Source of the DNA: Heliocidaris erythrogramma
Taxonomy: Eukaryota; Echinodermata; Echinoidea; Camarodonta; Echinometridae
Reading direction: 5' to 3'
DNA: 64,000 bases
Assembly: GCA_025617745.1 (NCBI GenBank)
Contig: CM046864.1
Span: forward strand, 29,507,162-29,571,161
The notes beneath the pieces are model-generated. The model was not told the DNA's origin and did no database searches. It was given only the letters and a program-made list of their open reading frames with translations. Within the stretch, counting starts at the first letter, position 1; each line of letters opens with the position of its first letter. The translations under genes were made by a program, and so were the position numbers. This document shows positions 33,611-45,000 of the stretch, one piece after another.

Positions 33611-34189
33611 AAATAAATCATATGCATAAAAACTTAATTCCAATTAAAAGAATCTTGAAGAGTTATTAATGATAAAGGCAACATTTTTTTGTTTAGTTTT
33701 CTTTTAAATGTCCTGCGAGTCGGTAGCTTGCTAACAATAATTATTCTCATATTAATGAAATGATTTCATTCTCTCTTTCTCCAACAGATAATTGAACGAG
33801 GTATGAGATGAAGGGTACGAGATGAAGTCATACTGATGTAAGTAACAATTTAAAGATAATGCATGATTAATGCCACAGAGGCAACGACGAAACAGACCAT
33901 AATTGTTTCTTGTATAAAAAGGACATGAAAAGAACTAAAGCAATATTATCAATGCCATAGAGCTGTGCTAACGAAATAAGAGATACTGCGTATTAGATCT
34001 CAAATCTAGACCATCAAACAGCATTATTAAACTTGTCATACCTAACAAGCTAGATCAAAGTTAGATCCAGATCTATGGTATTTAGTTTTTGATGAGGGAT
34101 TTAAAACTAAATTAATATAGGGTCTACATGGCCTTTTTTCGAAAATCTACTTCGATCAATGGGGTCGGTCTCAGCGACTACCAATTGTC
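33611..34189. other. Intergenic, nothing recognised
   Basis: AT-rich unique-looking sequence without coding frames or repeats that I can name. Confidence 0.4.
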
Positions 34190-34880
34190 AATCAGCGGCG
34201 TCGCTATAGAGGGGGAGGGGTGGAGGGTGTTGTCCCTCCCCCCCCCCCAAAAAACACACACACAATTTCTGTTGGCAAATGCGCCATCTCTGTCGGAAAA
34301 AAGAGGGGGAGGGAAAGGAAAGGAACAGGAAAAAAGAGAAAGGAAAAGGAAGGGGAAATAGAAAAAAGGAAAAGTGAAAGGAAACAAAAAAAAAAAAAAA
34401 CAGAAAGAAAAGAAGGAAAGGAAGGAAAATGGAAGAAAAGAAAAAGCAGGAAATTGGGCAATTAAATGGAAAAGTTGATATTCGGTCAATTTAAGGCGTC
34501 ATCCCCGAGGATTTCAAAGTTTCAATATTCGGGCTTTGGTATACCAACACTTCATATTCAGACTATACAGGGTGCCAGCATATCCACATAATATCTGGGC
34601 AGCGAGATTTCCGGATGTTTATGTAACTTCTGTATATTTTAAATTGAAAAGTTGATATACGGGCAAGAGGCGTCATTTGCGATTTTCTTATACATTATGT
34701 GTGACGTTGCGTGTGTGTGTAGGGGGAGGGGGGGGGGATTAGGGTGCAGCATTTTTGTCGACAGTTTTGGGAGTCACACGCTAAAAATTATTTTGTCGGC
34801 AAATTTGGGTGTCACACTCACACCCCCCCCCCCCCCCCCCCATTCAAAATGTTCTAGCGGCGCCCCTGTCGTCAATCTAA
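34190..34880. repeat. Second copy of the poly-C/purine repeat seen at 1-660
   Basis: It begins GGCGTCGCTATAGAGGGGGA and carries a poly-C run, a CA run, CATCTCTGTCGGAAAAAAG and a long A/G block. It ends with poly-C and CATTCAAAATGTTCTAGCGG, as at position 1-50. A fragment of the same opening may lie at 63955-64000. Confidence 0.7.
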
Positions 34881-36145
34881 GTTGTAGCTTTGTTACAGTG
34901 GCGATCACTGCGTTACTCACGTTTCATTACAACGTTGGCGGTCTAACGCCAACGTTAGATTTAGACCATCTAAGGTACAGGGGCGGATCCACGATTTTGT
35001 ATAAGGGGGTGGGGGGCACATAAATGATGGATTGTCAACTTTGGGAAACTGCTTGCAGGGAGACCCGTTTTTATATATTAAATTTTTTAAAGAACTATTC
35101 TCAAATCGCTTCATTTATTTAATAACTTGGTAGTTGTTACAGTATTCAAATGGTGCGAAGTCTTTATAAGAACGCTACCCAACTGCATTATAAATCATAA
35201 CGAGCAAATATAAAAAGAAAATCAGAAACACAAAAAATGACATACTAATTTATTTTTGGCCAAGAAAACATATCGCCTATGAATACTTTTGATATTTTAA
35301 TAACGTTTTGCCTGAAACATATCATTCTTTGATATGACAATGGTCGTACAACCGTATGCCATCCTGACTAAAAATATAGTGTATAAGGAAAGAAATATTG
35401 CTCATTCACCTATTCCTTTTCAACACGAACCAAGTGAAATCCCTCTCATTTATCGGAATACTTAAATTAAAAAGCAGAAACCTAGAGTGTTAAATCTTTT
35501 ATTAGACTTTAAGGATAAAAATAACTTTAGTAACTGCTTCCAGAATTACAGAAGTAAAAGAATCTGAATGATTATTTGTTATCAAGTTATGAATTCTCAA
35601 ATGTGATAATAGGCATGAATATAATATCATTTCATTAATGTAACGGTATTGTGAGCCTTTTGTTTATTGTGATTTAACAATGATATTTTATGATATATTT
35701 ATGTGCAATAGATAAATCACGTGTTCACGAAAATATATTTGCCAATCTGTGGTTAATCTGTGATTCAGTAAAATGCAGTGGAACCTAGTTGTTATTGATT
35801 CTTTTGGGACCGGGTAAAAGTACATGTACCTCGTTATAGAAAATAGTGTTATATCAGGTCCCCCCCCCCCCCCCTCCAAAAAAAAAACAAAGAAAGAAAA
35901 AAGAAAAAGAACAATTGGAAATGTATGGCATACATGTACACTCGAAAAAGGATTGGTCCAACAAAATTACAAATTAAAAACCACAGGAGACAGAAAATTT
36001 ATTTCATTTCATTTCCATCCCGTACAAATAAAAAACTTACCATTAATGACTTACAATCATCAAATACACCAAGGAAATAGATATTTTATAGCAAATAGAC
36101 CACTGTCCCCTTGAAATTTCTAAAATAGGTAGGCCTAGACTGCAT
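34881..36145. other. Intergenic, no gene recognised
   Basis: AT-rich sequence with a small inverted repeat (AACGTTGGCGG/CGCCAACGTT, near 34930-34955), a poly-C run (35861-35874) and an ACCTCGTTATAGAAAA segment related to the repeats at 29290 and 31335. No coding sequence. Confidence 0.4.
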
Positions 36146-36149
36146 ACAT

Positions 36150-36500
36150 CATGAACCATTTTCATGTATATGACCTCTATGACCTTTGAACTTTGACCTT
36201 GAGACCCTAAAATCTAATCCGTTCATCGTCCCTCACATATGCATACATGGGCCAAGTTAGAAGCTGATCTGTCAAACAGTTCTTCAGTTATCACGAGAAC
36301 TAACCATTTTTATGTACATAATTACCTCTGTGACCTTTGACCTTGAGACCCCAAAATCTAATCAGTTCATCGTCCCTCACATATGCATACATGGGCCAAG
36401 TTAGAAGCTGATCCGTCAAACAGTTCTGAAGTTATTGCGAGAACGAACCATTTTTATGTACATAATGACCTCTGTGACCATTGACCTTTGACCTTGGGGT
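36150..36500. repeat. Tandem repeat, about 145-bp period
   Basis: Three starts of ACCATTTTTATGTACATAA-like sequence at about 36156, 36305 and 36449 (spacing about 149 and 144). Each is followed by GACCTCTGTGACCTTTGACC, and the copies share CAGTTCATCGTCCCTCACAT and CATGGGCCAAGTTAGAAGC. Confidence 0.8.
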
Positions 36501-36520
36501 GGGCACAATCCCGGGGGTAA

Positions 36521-36935
36521 CCTCGCTAGTTATAAGGACCGCTATTCATAAGGACTGCTATCCATAACTGGGCGTTGTGGCGTGCGCCTGTAATCCAGCT
36601 ACCAGTGGAAGTTATAAACTGATTCAGCGGACCCAGGTTCGAGACTGAGTCAGTCTTTCGGATGGTGACGTTAAAGGTCGGTCCCAGACATAAATAATCA
36701 TATCTGATTGATACACGTCTGTAAAAACCCAATTACACACACACACACACACACACGCATGACTAAATGAATAGCGGTTTTGTATGAATAGTGGTCCTTC
36801 TAAATAGCAAGCAAACCATACACAAATTACCTTGCTATTCATAAGGATCTCCATTCATAAGGACCACTATTCATAACGCATGTTAAATGCATAGCGGTTT
36901 TCTATGAATAGCAGTCTTATGAATAGCGAGCGGAC
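36521..36935. mobile_element. Foldback MITE interrupted by a SINE
   Basis: Repeated inverted words around GCTATTCATAAGGACCGCT and TATGAATAGCAGTCTTATG lie at both ends, so the element is largely palindromic. It is split by the SINE at 36566-36756. Confidence 0.65.
36566..36756 (+). mobile_element. SINE with SRP (7SL) RNA-like head
   Basis: The head at 36569-36602 (GGGCGTTGTGGCGTGCGCCT then GTAATCCAGCTACC) resembles the 5' Alu domain of SRP RNA, including the TGTAAT loop core. A following CCAGGTTCGAGACTGAG also fits that domain loosely. The body has CGGATGGTGACGTTAAAGGT, and the tail is CA repeats. No target duplication is obvious. A chance match over about 34 bp is unlikely, but the family is unproven. 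Confidence 0.5.
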
Positions 36936-37074
36936 CCTCAATCCCGGGGCACAATGACCATGTTATGACAAGAGCTTGTCATACCTATGTTATATACATG
37001 TACAATGAAACCCAATGTTCATATTGATATAATTATCAGAGTTGGTCAAGGCCATGGATGATCCCCAACAGAGG

Positions 37075-37650
37075 AAGGAAAGAGATAGAGAGAGAGAGAG
37101 AGAGGGGGGGGGGGGGGGGAGTACAATAGAGAACAATACAGAGAGAAGGAGTGGGACAGAAAGAAAGAATAATAGCTAGAGGGGTGGATAGTTTACCAGA
37201 TTGCTGTCACATTATAAATGCTGTAGATATTGTCATGATAAAGGGAAAATATAGATATATATTTAGGTAAGGGGAAAAGGGAGATGCAGAAATAAACAGG
37301 ATATTTAGTTAAAGGGAGAGAGAGAAAGATTGAAAATGAAGGAGGGTATTTAGGTAAGGGAGAGAAAGATGGTGGAAGTAAGGATATTTATGTAAGGGGT
37401 GAGAGAGAAAGAGAAATATTTAGGTATTAAGGGGAAAGAGAGAGAGAGAGAGATGCAGAAAGAAAGAATATTCAGGAAAGGGGGAAGAAAGAGAGAGAGA
37501 TGGATTAAGTAAGGACATTTAGGTAAAGGGGGGGGGGGGAGGGGATACAGAAATAAACAGGATATTTATGTAACAGGAAGAGAGAGAAAGAGAGAGATGG
37601 CAAAATAAGGATATTTAGGTAAGGAGGAGAGAGAGAGATAAGCCAGAGAA
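37075..37650. repeat. Purine-rich degenerate minisatellite
   Basis: GATATTTAGGTAAGGGG-like phrases recur about seven times at 50-100 bp spacing within A/G-rich filler (GAGAGAGA runs, a poly-G at about 37105-37119). No coding sense. Confidence 0.75.
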
Positions 37651-38325
37651 AGAAGATGATTGTAGAATATGTGAACTAACAAGGAGAATGAAGAAAGGGA
37701 AAGAGGGAGACATGAAAAGAGAAGAATATTTTGTTTGGGTAGAGGAGAGATTTAAATAATAAAAGGTTAAACATAGATGAAGAGTGAGCTAAACGAGAGA
37801 TAGAGTGGTGACAAAAACTGTAAAGTATAAACATGAGGAAAAAATTAAAATTGCAATTTGGGGCAGTTTGAAAGGGCACCTTGGATATTGAAAAAAATGT
37901 ATGCAAGTGCACTCTTTGCCATCGACATACCCCCTCCTAATTCGTAGTTATAAGCCAAACAAATTGAAAAAGACACCACTTATTTTCAAGATCAATATAA
38001 ATACAAATTTATTACAAACATGATGCAGCTGGCACACTTACAGATAAATATTTGTTGGTGAATTATTCTGAGCAAAATTCTCCTTTTTCACTCTTTAAAC
38101 TTCTCACTTCTTACAACTCCTTCATTTCCACCATGAATTCACCCTGAGGCAAAGAAAAAGTTTATACCATTTTGGTAAAAATTTGGCAACAATAAAAGAA
38201 TAATCCCTGCACTTCCCTTTTTCAAGGGATGTGCAGGGATTTTCCTTGTAATCTTCCAATAAAATGCAGCATAGCAATTATCAATAATAAATCATGCATA
38301 ATTAAATGTTCCAGCAATGGCTTTC

Positions 38326-38782
38326 AATTTGAGGGATCAACAATAGCTGTAAGATAGTCGCTGATGGCGGCGTTATATTACTTTTATTGTGATGCCTACT
38401 TCCGGTACAGGCATGAGTTATGAGTTTTCCCATTGATTAGCTGATGTGCTTTAGTCAACGGGTCTAAAACGCTATTGAAAAGTGACTGAAACATTGATTT
38501 AAATCATACAAAAGTGTTTTTGTGGGTATGGGGTCCACATTGCAAAGCAACAATGTGATGTGCTGGTGGGAGAAAAATAAGAGTAGGACTGCATCACGTC
38601 GTATGTAGCCGGGCTAGAAATGTATGGTAAGCAAAAGACTGGAAGTAGACAATGCAACCGAGAGCTGAACCCACAGCTCCTGCAGTATGTGTCAACCAAT
38701 CAAAAGCAAGCATTTGATAAATATCTGTTGATGCCCTCTAGCGGCTAAATAGCTTTATTTATTGTTGATCCTTCAAATTTTT
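38326..38782. mobile_element. MITE with TTGAGGGATCAACAATA termini
   Basis: AATTTGAGGGATCAACAATA at about 38326 is the near reverse complement of TATTGTTGATCCTTCAAATT at about 38760-38779. The element is about 455 bp. Its right end lies just downstream of the kinesin stop codon and supplies AATAAATAAAG on the minus strand. Confidence 0.65.
38750..38766 (-). terminator. Candidate poly(A) signal of the kinesin gene
   Basis: On the minus strand, overlapping AATAAATAAA lies about 265 nt after the kinesin stop codon. It falls in the end of a MITE. Not tested against transcripts. Confidence 0.4.
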
Positions 38783-39024
38783 AGAGTGTTGCTAACTTGA
38801 TTTTGATATACGTGTACAAATATTTTGGTGCAGACTGTTGTGAAATTCTTCACAAATGAAAAACATATTGCTTACAATGTTAAAATTTGTATTAAAAACT
38901 GTATGATCTTGTTGCTAGACTTGTCCTCTAGCCTCTCTCTCATTTAGTGCAACCTCTACAAATCCCTGAATTGATACCAGAACTAGTACAACACTAAATT
39001 CGCTCCAACAGATCACAGACATTG

Positions 39025-42000
39025 TCACTTCCTTTGACTGCGATACTTCTTCCAAGCTCTCTGAATTACCTCTGCTGAGCTTATGGCCTTTCTAATCTTC
39101 TTAATCCTTTCTTTATTTTCTTTGGCTGCTGATAGGTATGACCTTTGACCTTCAGCCTCTTCCATTGCCTTGACCTCTGACCTGACATTGCCAAACAGCT
39201 CCTGACTGTCTACAGATCTTATGGACTGGTTACTTTGAAAGATGTCCCTGTTAGTTTCACCTTGCCCTCTTTCTAAAATGGACTCTTCCTCGCCTATGCT
39301 ATTCAATGTAGAGCTGGAAGCACCCACTTGAAAATTAAGGGGTTTTGCAGATACAAATGATTTACTCTTCATGCCCCTCCCCTCCAGAGGAGTATGACCT
39401 GTTTGATATGAAGTAAAATCTTCTGTCCGAATGATGGCATTGCTGATGGAAGACCCTGTGAGGGAACTATTCGCTGAAGATCTATCAAAGGCACTGTTGT
39501 TGGAAGATACTTCGAAGGAACTATTCACTGAAGATCCTTTGGAAGCACCACTGACGGAATAACCTCTTGAAGCATCACTCAGCATGGAAGACCCTGTAAG
39601 GGTACTATTGACCATAGATCCTGTTACAGCGTTGTCTAGTGATGATGCAGTGAAGGCACTGCTTACCGAAGACCCTGTGAAGCCACTGTTGAGGGAAGAC
39701 CTTGACCAGTCATCCTGCAGGGAGTTCATACTGCTGACAGACAGACTTCGTAATGGCTTATCACTTAAGTAATCCAGCAGCTTGGACTTGAGAGCTGAGG
39801 TGACATCTCCATGATTCTAACAGTGAAACAGACAAGGGAGAAAAACAGGTGGTAACTCTTCACACTAAAGGCCTGTTCTGTTGCAGCAAAATTTTAAATG
39901 CACATGAATGGCAAGATGGAATTTAATGGGCCTTGATGATCCCGCAATATTGTATAAAAGTAGCATTGAAAAAAAAGAGAGAATTGAGCAGAAAATCTGA
40001 AGCATGTTTTAAATATTTTGAAGAATGAGGACAGCCACACGATTGTAACAAATAATCAGCCTGGTCATAAGTAATTGGTAAATTATTTTTCATTTCTAAA
40101 CTTGAAGGACCGAAAGACATCAAATTTCATGATTGAAGACAAAGATGAAGTCTATAGAAATGTCAAAACTCTTTAGAGCATTAATTGGTTTACACCAACT
40201 ATCACAGAAATCTTAAACCATCCACTTTTTTCAATGTAACAATGTTTTGTGAGTGGTCCACATTTGCAAAATTATTAAATTACAACCATGGCAACATTGA
40301 ATATTTACCCTTTTTTGCAAAAAGAAGGCTATTATTGGGCATTCGATCGTGAAAATTTTGTGTCACAAAATGTTCATGGACTTTCCTCTACGTACTTACT
40401 CCAGGCTTCCCAACCTCTGGAACTGCCGATTTGACCTTTGACCCATCCCGATGTAGCATGGAGGAAAGAGCTTCATCAAAGGAACTTCTTCTAGGGTCAG
40501 TCATGGTTTGACCAGATGACTGCTCCGGTGATCCAGCAATCTTGTGGAAGAGGGAAGCTGCAGAATGGCCAGCAGTTTGTCTGTCCTCTGGGCAGCACAA
40601 TCCAGCAGCAGAAGAGACTCCTGAAGGCATCATTGACATCCTAGAATCTTGGTCTAGCATGGGGGAAGCTTCTTCATGGGAACAGCTCTCTGTATCTCTC
40701 ACAAGAGAAAGAGAACTTTGCAGTGTGGATACTGTTGGCGACAAAGAGGTTTGCATGCTGGCAATACTGCCTACAGAGAAATTGGACGACTGGATAGTGG
40801 CTGTTTCTCCTCGTTGGGATATTGAATCTTCGATGGTGCCTGCTGTCTTAGTCAATGACAGTTCCAGAGACCTCTCTAGAGGTGATCTGCTCGGCCATTC
40901 ATCAGATAAATGCAATGCCTTGACACCTGTAGCACCTGTATTTGCTTCTAAATCTTGAATAGCCATTTGATCGTTCTTTGATAATGACTGATCTAGAGAG
41001 TGTGCTTCGGAAGACCTTTGGTAGACTGGGGTAGTCGTTTGGTGGGGAATAGTCTGCATATGAGGTTCAAGGGAAAGGAAACTTTCCTGAGACCTCACTG
41101 GTTGGTTATCAACATGTCCTGCACCAATCGCAATGTCATTTTCACCTACAGCAGGAACAAGAGCTTCTGATTGGCTAGTTGTTGTCCTCTCTGTCCTGAC
41201 ATCATCAGACCATGCCCTATTCAGATGACTATTGCATGATCGTCTCCTGCTCAATTCAGGATCACATTTGCCTTTTTTAGCTTCTTGCTGTTTCCTGAGT
41301 TGTTCCTTGAAATGTTGCAGTTTAGTGAGTGTGGCCTCTTCTTTCAGTGCGAAGTGTTGTGAAAAGTTCTTTATTCGTTCTTTCTTAATCTCCTTAGCAA
41401 CCTGAAAAACAACAACAAGAACTAGAATAGTGACTTTGCCCAGTAAGCTTGTACAAATCAAAGCGTACAGTTTTTCTCAAACAAACTTATCGTGCATCTT
41501 CTCCGAGGTTATTAAACCTAAGAGGATGAAGTTGAAATAGCCGATACTCCACTTCCTTATCTTGTCTTGTGCAATTCCATTGTAGTATACATTTTTCTTT
41601 ACTTTTTGAAAAGTCAATTGATCATAGTTGAAAATAAAATAATGTAGATATATATATATAAGGACATTGTGGCTAATATTTTAGGAGTGATGACATCCTT
41701 TCAAGAGGAATGTTCTTTGAAGATTAACCAAAAAATGCCTAATACTTAAGGAAGTTTAGCCAGTCATGGAAAGAACTGACATGATACAGCAATAAAATTA
41801 CTTTGTTCTGTTTGCTATCCTCTTGCTGTAATATATCTAGCACCCTCCTGGCGTTTACTTTCCCGCTCTTGTGCCGACACCTCTCTACAATCCTATCAGT
41901 CAGGCTTCCTGATTGGTCTTCCTCCACAGGACTATTTAACACTACTTCTGATTGGTCGTACGGATGCTTTTCATCATCTCTCTGGAGGATGTCTAGTCTA

Positions 42001-45000
42001 AGGGGCGAAGTCTGCCCAGGGGGATGACACACCACTTCTGATTGGCTGGAAGGGTCTGTCCTTGCATCTGATTGGCTGATGAAGTCCTTTCTGGTATAAG
42101 CGTTCTGATTGGTAGATTGTCTTGCCTTGGTGACTCGATCTTGAAGCTCCATATGATTTCTTACGATCTGAAGATGCTCTTGAGCAAGCTCGTACCTCTT
42201 CTCATACTTGGCCTGCAAAAGATTTGAAGATGACAAAATACTTTTCATCAGTCCATTAAAAACTAGAAATATCACTGAAGATGATGATTAATACCCCCGC
42301 CCCGTGACAACAGCCTTTCTTGACTTTTGGTCGAAAACTGAGGAAGTAGTTCGATCCGCAAGATTTTTCCCTGATTTACTGCCATAGATATGCCGTTTCC
42401 ATGGCAACGCAGCTTCCTATACATCAAAAAAATATGTTGTACACATCTTCCCAGTAAGACCAATGTGTGTACCAAATTTCATGACTTTCGGTCAAAAACT
42501 GAGGAAGTAGTTCGATCCGCAAGGTGTTTCCTTGATTTTCTGCCATAAATATGCCGTTACCATGGCAACGCAGATTCCGACTCATCCGAAAAATATGTCT
42601 TGCACATCTTCCCATCAAGACCAATGTGTGTACCAAATTTCATGACTTTCGGTCAAAAACTGAGGAAGTAGTTCGATCCGCAAGGTGTTTCCTTGATTTT
42701 CTGCCATAAATATGCCGTTACCATGGCAACGCAGATTCCGACTCATCCGAAAAATATGTCTTGCACATCTTCCCACCAAGACCAATGTGTGTACCAAATT
42801 TCATGACTTTCGGTCAAAAACTGAGGAAGTAGTTTGATCCGCAATGTGTTTCCTTGATTTTCTGCCATAAATATGCCGTTACCATGGCAACGCAGATTCC
42901 GACTCATCCGAAATATATGTCTTGCACATCTTCCCACCAAGACCAATGTGTGTACCAAATTTCATGACTTTCGGTCAAAAACTGAGGAAGTAGTTCGATC
43001 CGCAAGATTTGCAACGGACCGACGGACCGCCCGCCCAACCGCCCAACCATCGACTGATTCCTATATACCCCCTTCAAACTTCGTTTGGCGGGGGTATAAA
43101 AACCCCGAAGCCTTAGATAACTCGAGCGTATGAGACATCATATCAACAACTTTTAAATTATGTTCATTTCTTAAAGACAGAAAGGCAATATAAGAAATCA
43201 AAACCTGAACAAGACATTCACCTCATAATGGGTAAACTTAAGGGTTATTGTGTTACAATGATTAATCAGCAGACAAATAAAAGAAAAAAGAAGGGTGATA
43301 TAACGCTACAAAATACATCAAATATAAATACCTGTCTAAACATTTCAAGTCTATTCCTTCATATACCAAAACATAAATGACTTGTAAACTTGGAGAAGTG
43401 GAAATTATTTGTCATAAACTAATTATTGTGCTCTATTTATTGTCATATTGTTTAGATGGAAAATGCAACTATTAGTGTAAGTACATATATGAGTACAAAT
43501 ATGTTTGTTCAGAAGGGAACAAGAGTTCTGTAAAAAATAACATCTATATAATATTGAAAATAAAATTTAAACAAAAATTGGTTTAATACTGACTAGTCTC
43601 TTTGCCAGTTGTTTCTCTGCAACTCTCTCAGCAGTGATCTGCTCCCTGCTTGCTTTGCACTGCCGTAGATTCTCTACTAACTCCTGTTGTTTCTCTAAGT
43701 GACTTGAAGTCATGCTGATCTTGTTGCTATGGAGAGATCAAATCACAGCAAAGAATATGAATTGAGTTCAAAGATGGAATAGAAAAGTATTTCAAAATCC
43801 TCAAAGGAAATACTTTTTTCTGCTGGTTTACAAAAAAGAAAAATAAAAGAACTAGAAAGGCCGTCAAAGGCGGCAGACCCACGCCTTAGCGGCGCTACAG
43901 ATCGAGTAGTTGCATTCTTTCCCTAATCGATTCTTTCCTGTCACTATATTTTATATTTTATATTTTTTTCTTTTTTTATCGCAATAAAGACTTCCAGATT
44001 TGGCATAATCTACTATTTAATACATGCATGTAAAATAATATATTTTTACTGGTTGGTTCCCCTGTCATGTATAAAAAAAAGTAAACCCAATATAGGTTTT
44101 GTTTTGTTGCGATTATTTTTGTAAGCAGTAGCCATTCAAAGGGGATAACAAGAGGCACATCTACCCCCCCCCCCCAATAAATTTTGCCATATCCAGGTCA
44201 TAGCTTTGTGTGTCCCCACCCTTGAAAAAATTCTTCTGAAAAAGATATTTTATTATTGAAACATCTCTCCCCTAAAACTAATTGATTAGACATGTCAGAG
44301 AGCGTGGCGTGGTGAGGAAAAAAATGTTAGCAATTTGTATTCAGTGTTCAGTCATGTAAGTGTTAGTAAATGTATTCATGTTCTATCTTTAAATTACATT
44401 GCAATTGGGGTTGTTGTTTTTTTTCATCGGGCTTGGATAAAATAAATATGACGACAAAATAAGTTGGATCTCGACTTCAAAATGACATGCATGCGAGGCA
44501 CAGAGCTTACTCACTCAGCTCAGTCACCACCCATCAACAAAGTCAAAGTGGATACTGGCGTGCATGTATTCGGCGAACCTCGATCAGCCACCAAATTTTG
44601 CAAATCCACACAAATTAAAAAAAATACAGTTTTTGTATATATTTTACAACTACGAAATCCACTCAAACAGACATAAATGAGTTATAAACTAACTCAAATC
44701 TCAAATGACAGGACCGTTATAACCCAAAGAAAAAAGTTCAATCCTACTACAGTCAGCCAGGCACAGGCACTGTACTCCCTGGGGTTATGTACTCCCTAGC
44801 CCGACCAGATCGCCGTCACTTCGCGACAGCGCTGTGTATAGTTATGTACGTACAGCTAGCTACACAGCCCACTCACTCAGATCAACACACGCGAACGCTC
44901 GCGAGTGCGATAGACTCACTCACGTCGAACAAACTCACCAGATTTTCACCGAAAACAATTAAAATCACGTACTACACGTCCACCAGGATAAGCTAAATCA

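Noticed and set aside
40542..40958. 138-codon plus-strand frame opposite kinesin exon 15
   Set aside because: Antisense to a 1002-nt coding exon that joins in phase on both sides; a shadow.
42288..43096. Regular 161-bp array as a possible CRISPR or non-coding RNA array
   Set aside because: Units are nearly identical throughout with no variable spacers; the genome is eukaryotic; the flanks look like transposon ends. Minus-strand frames follow the repeat.
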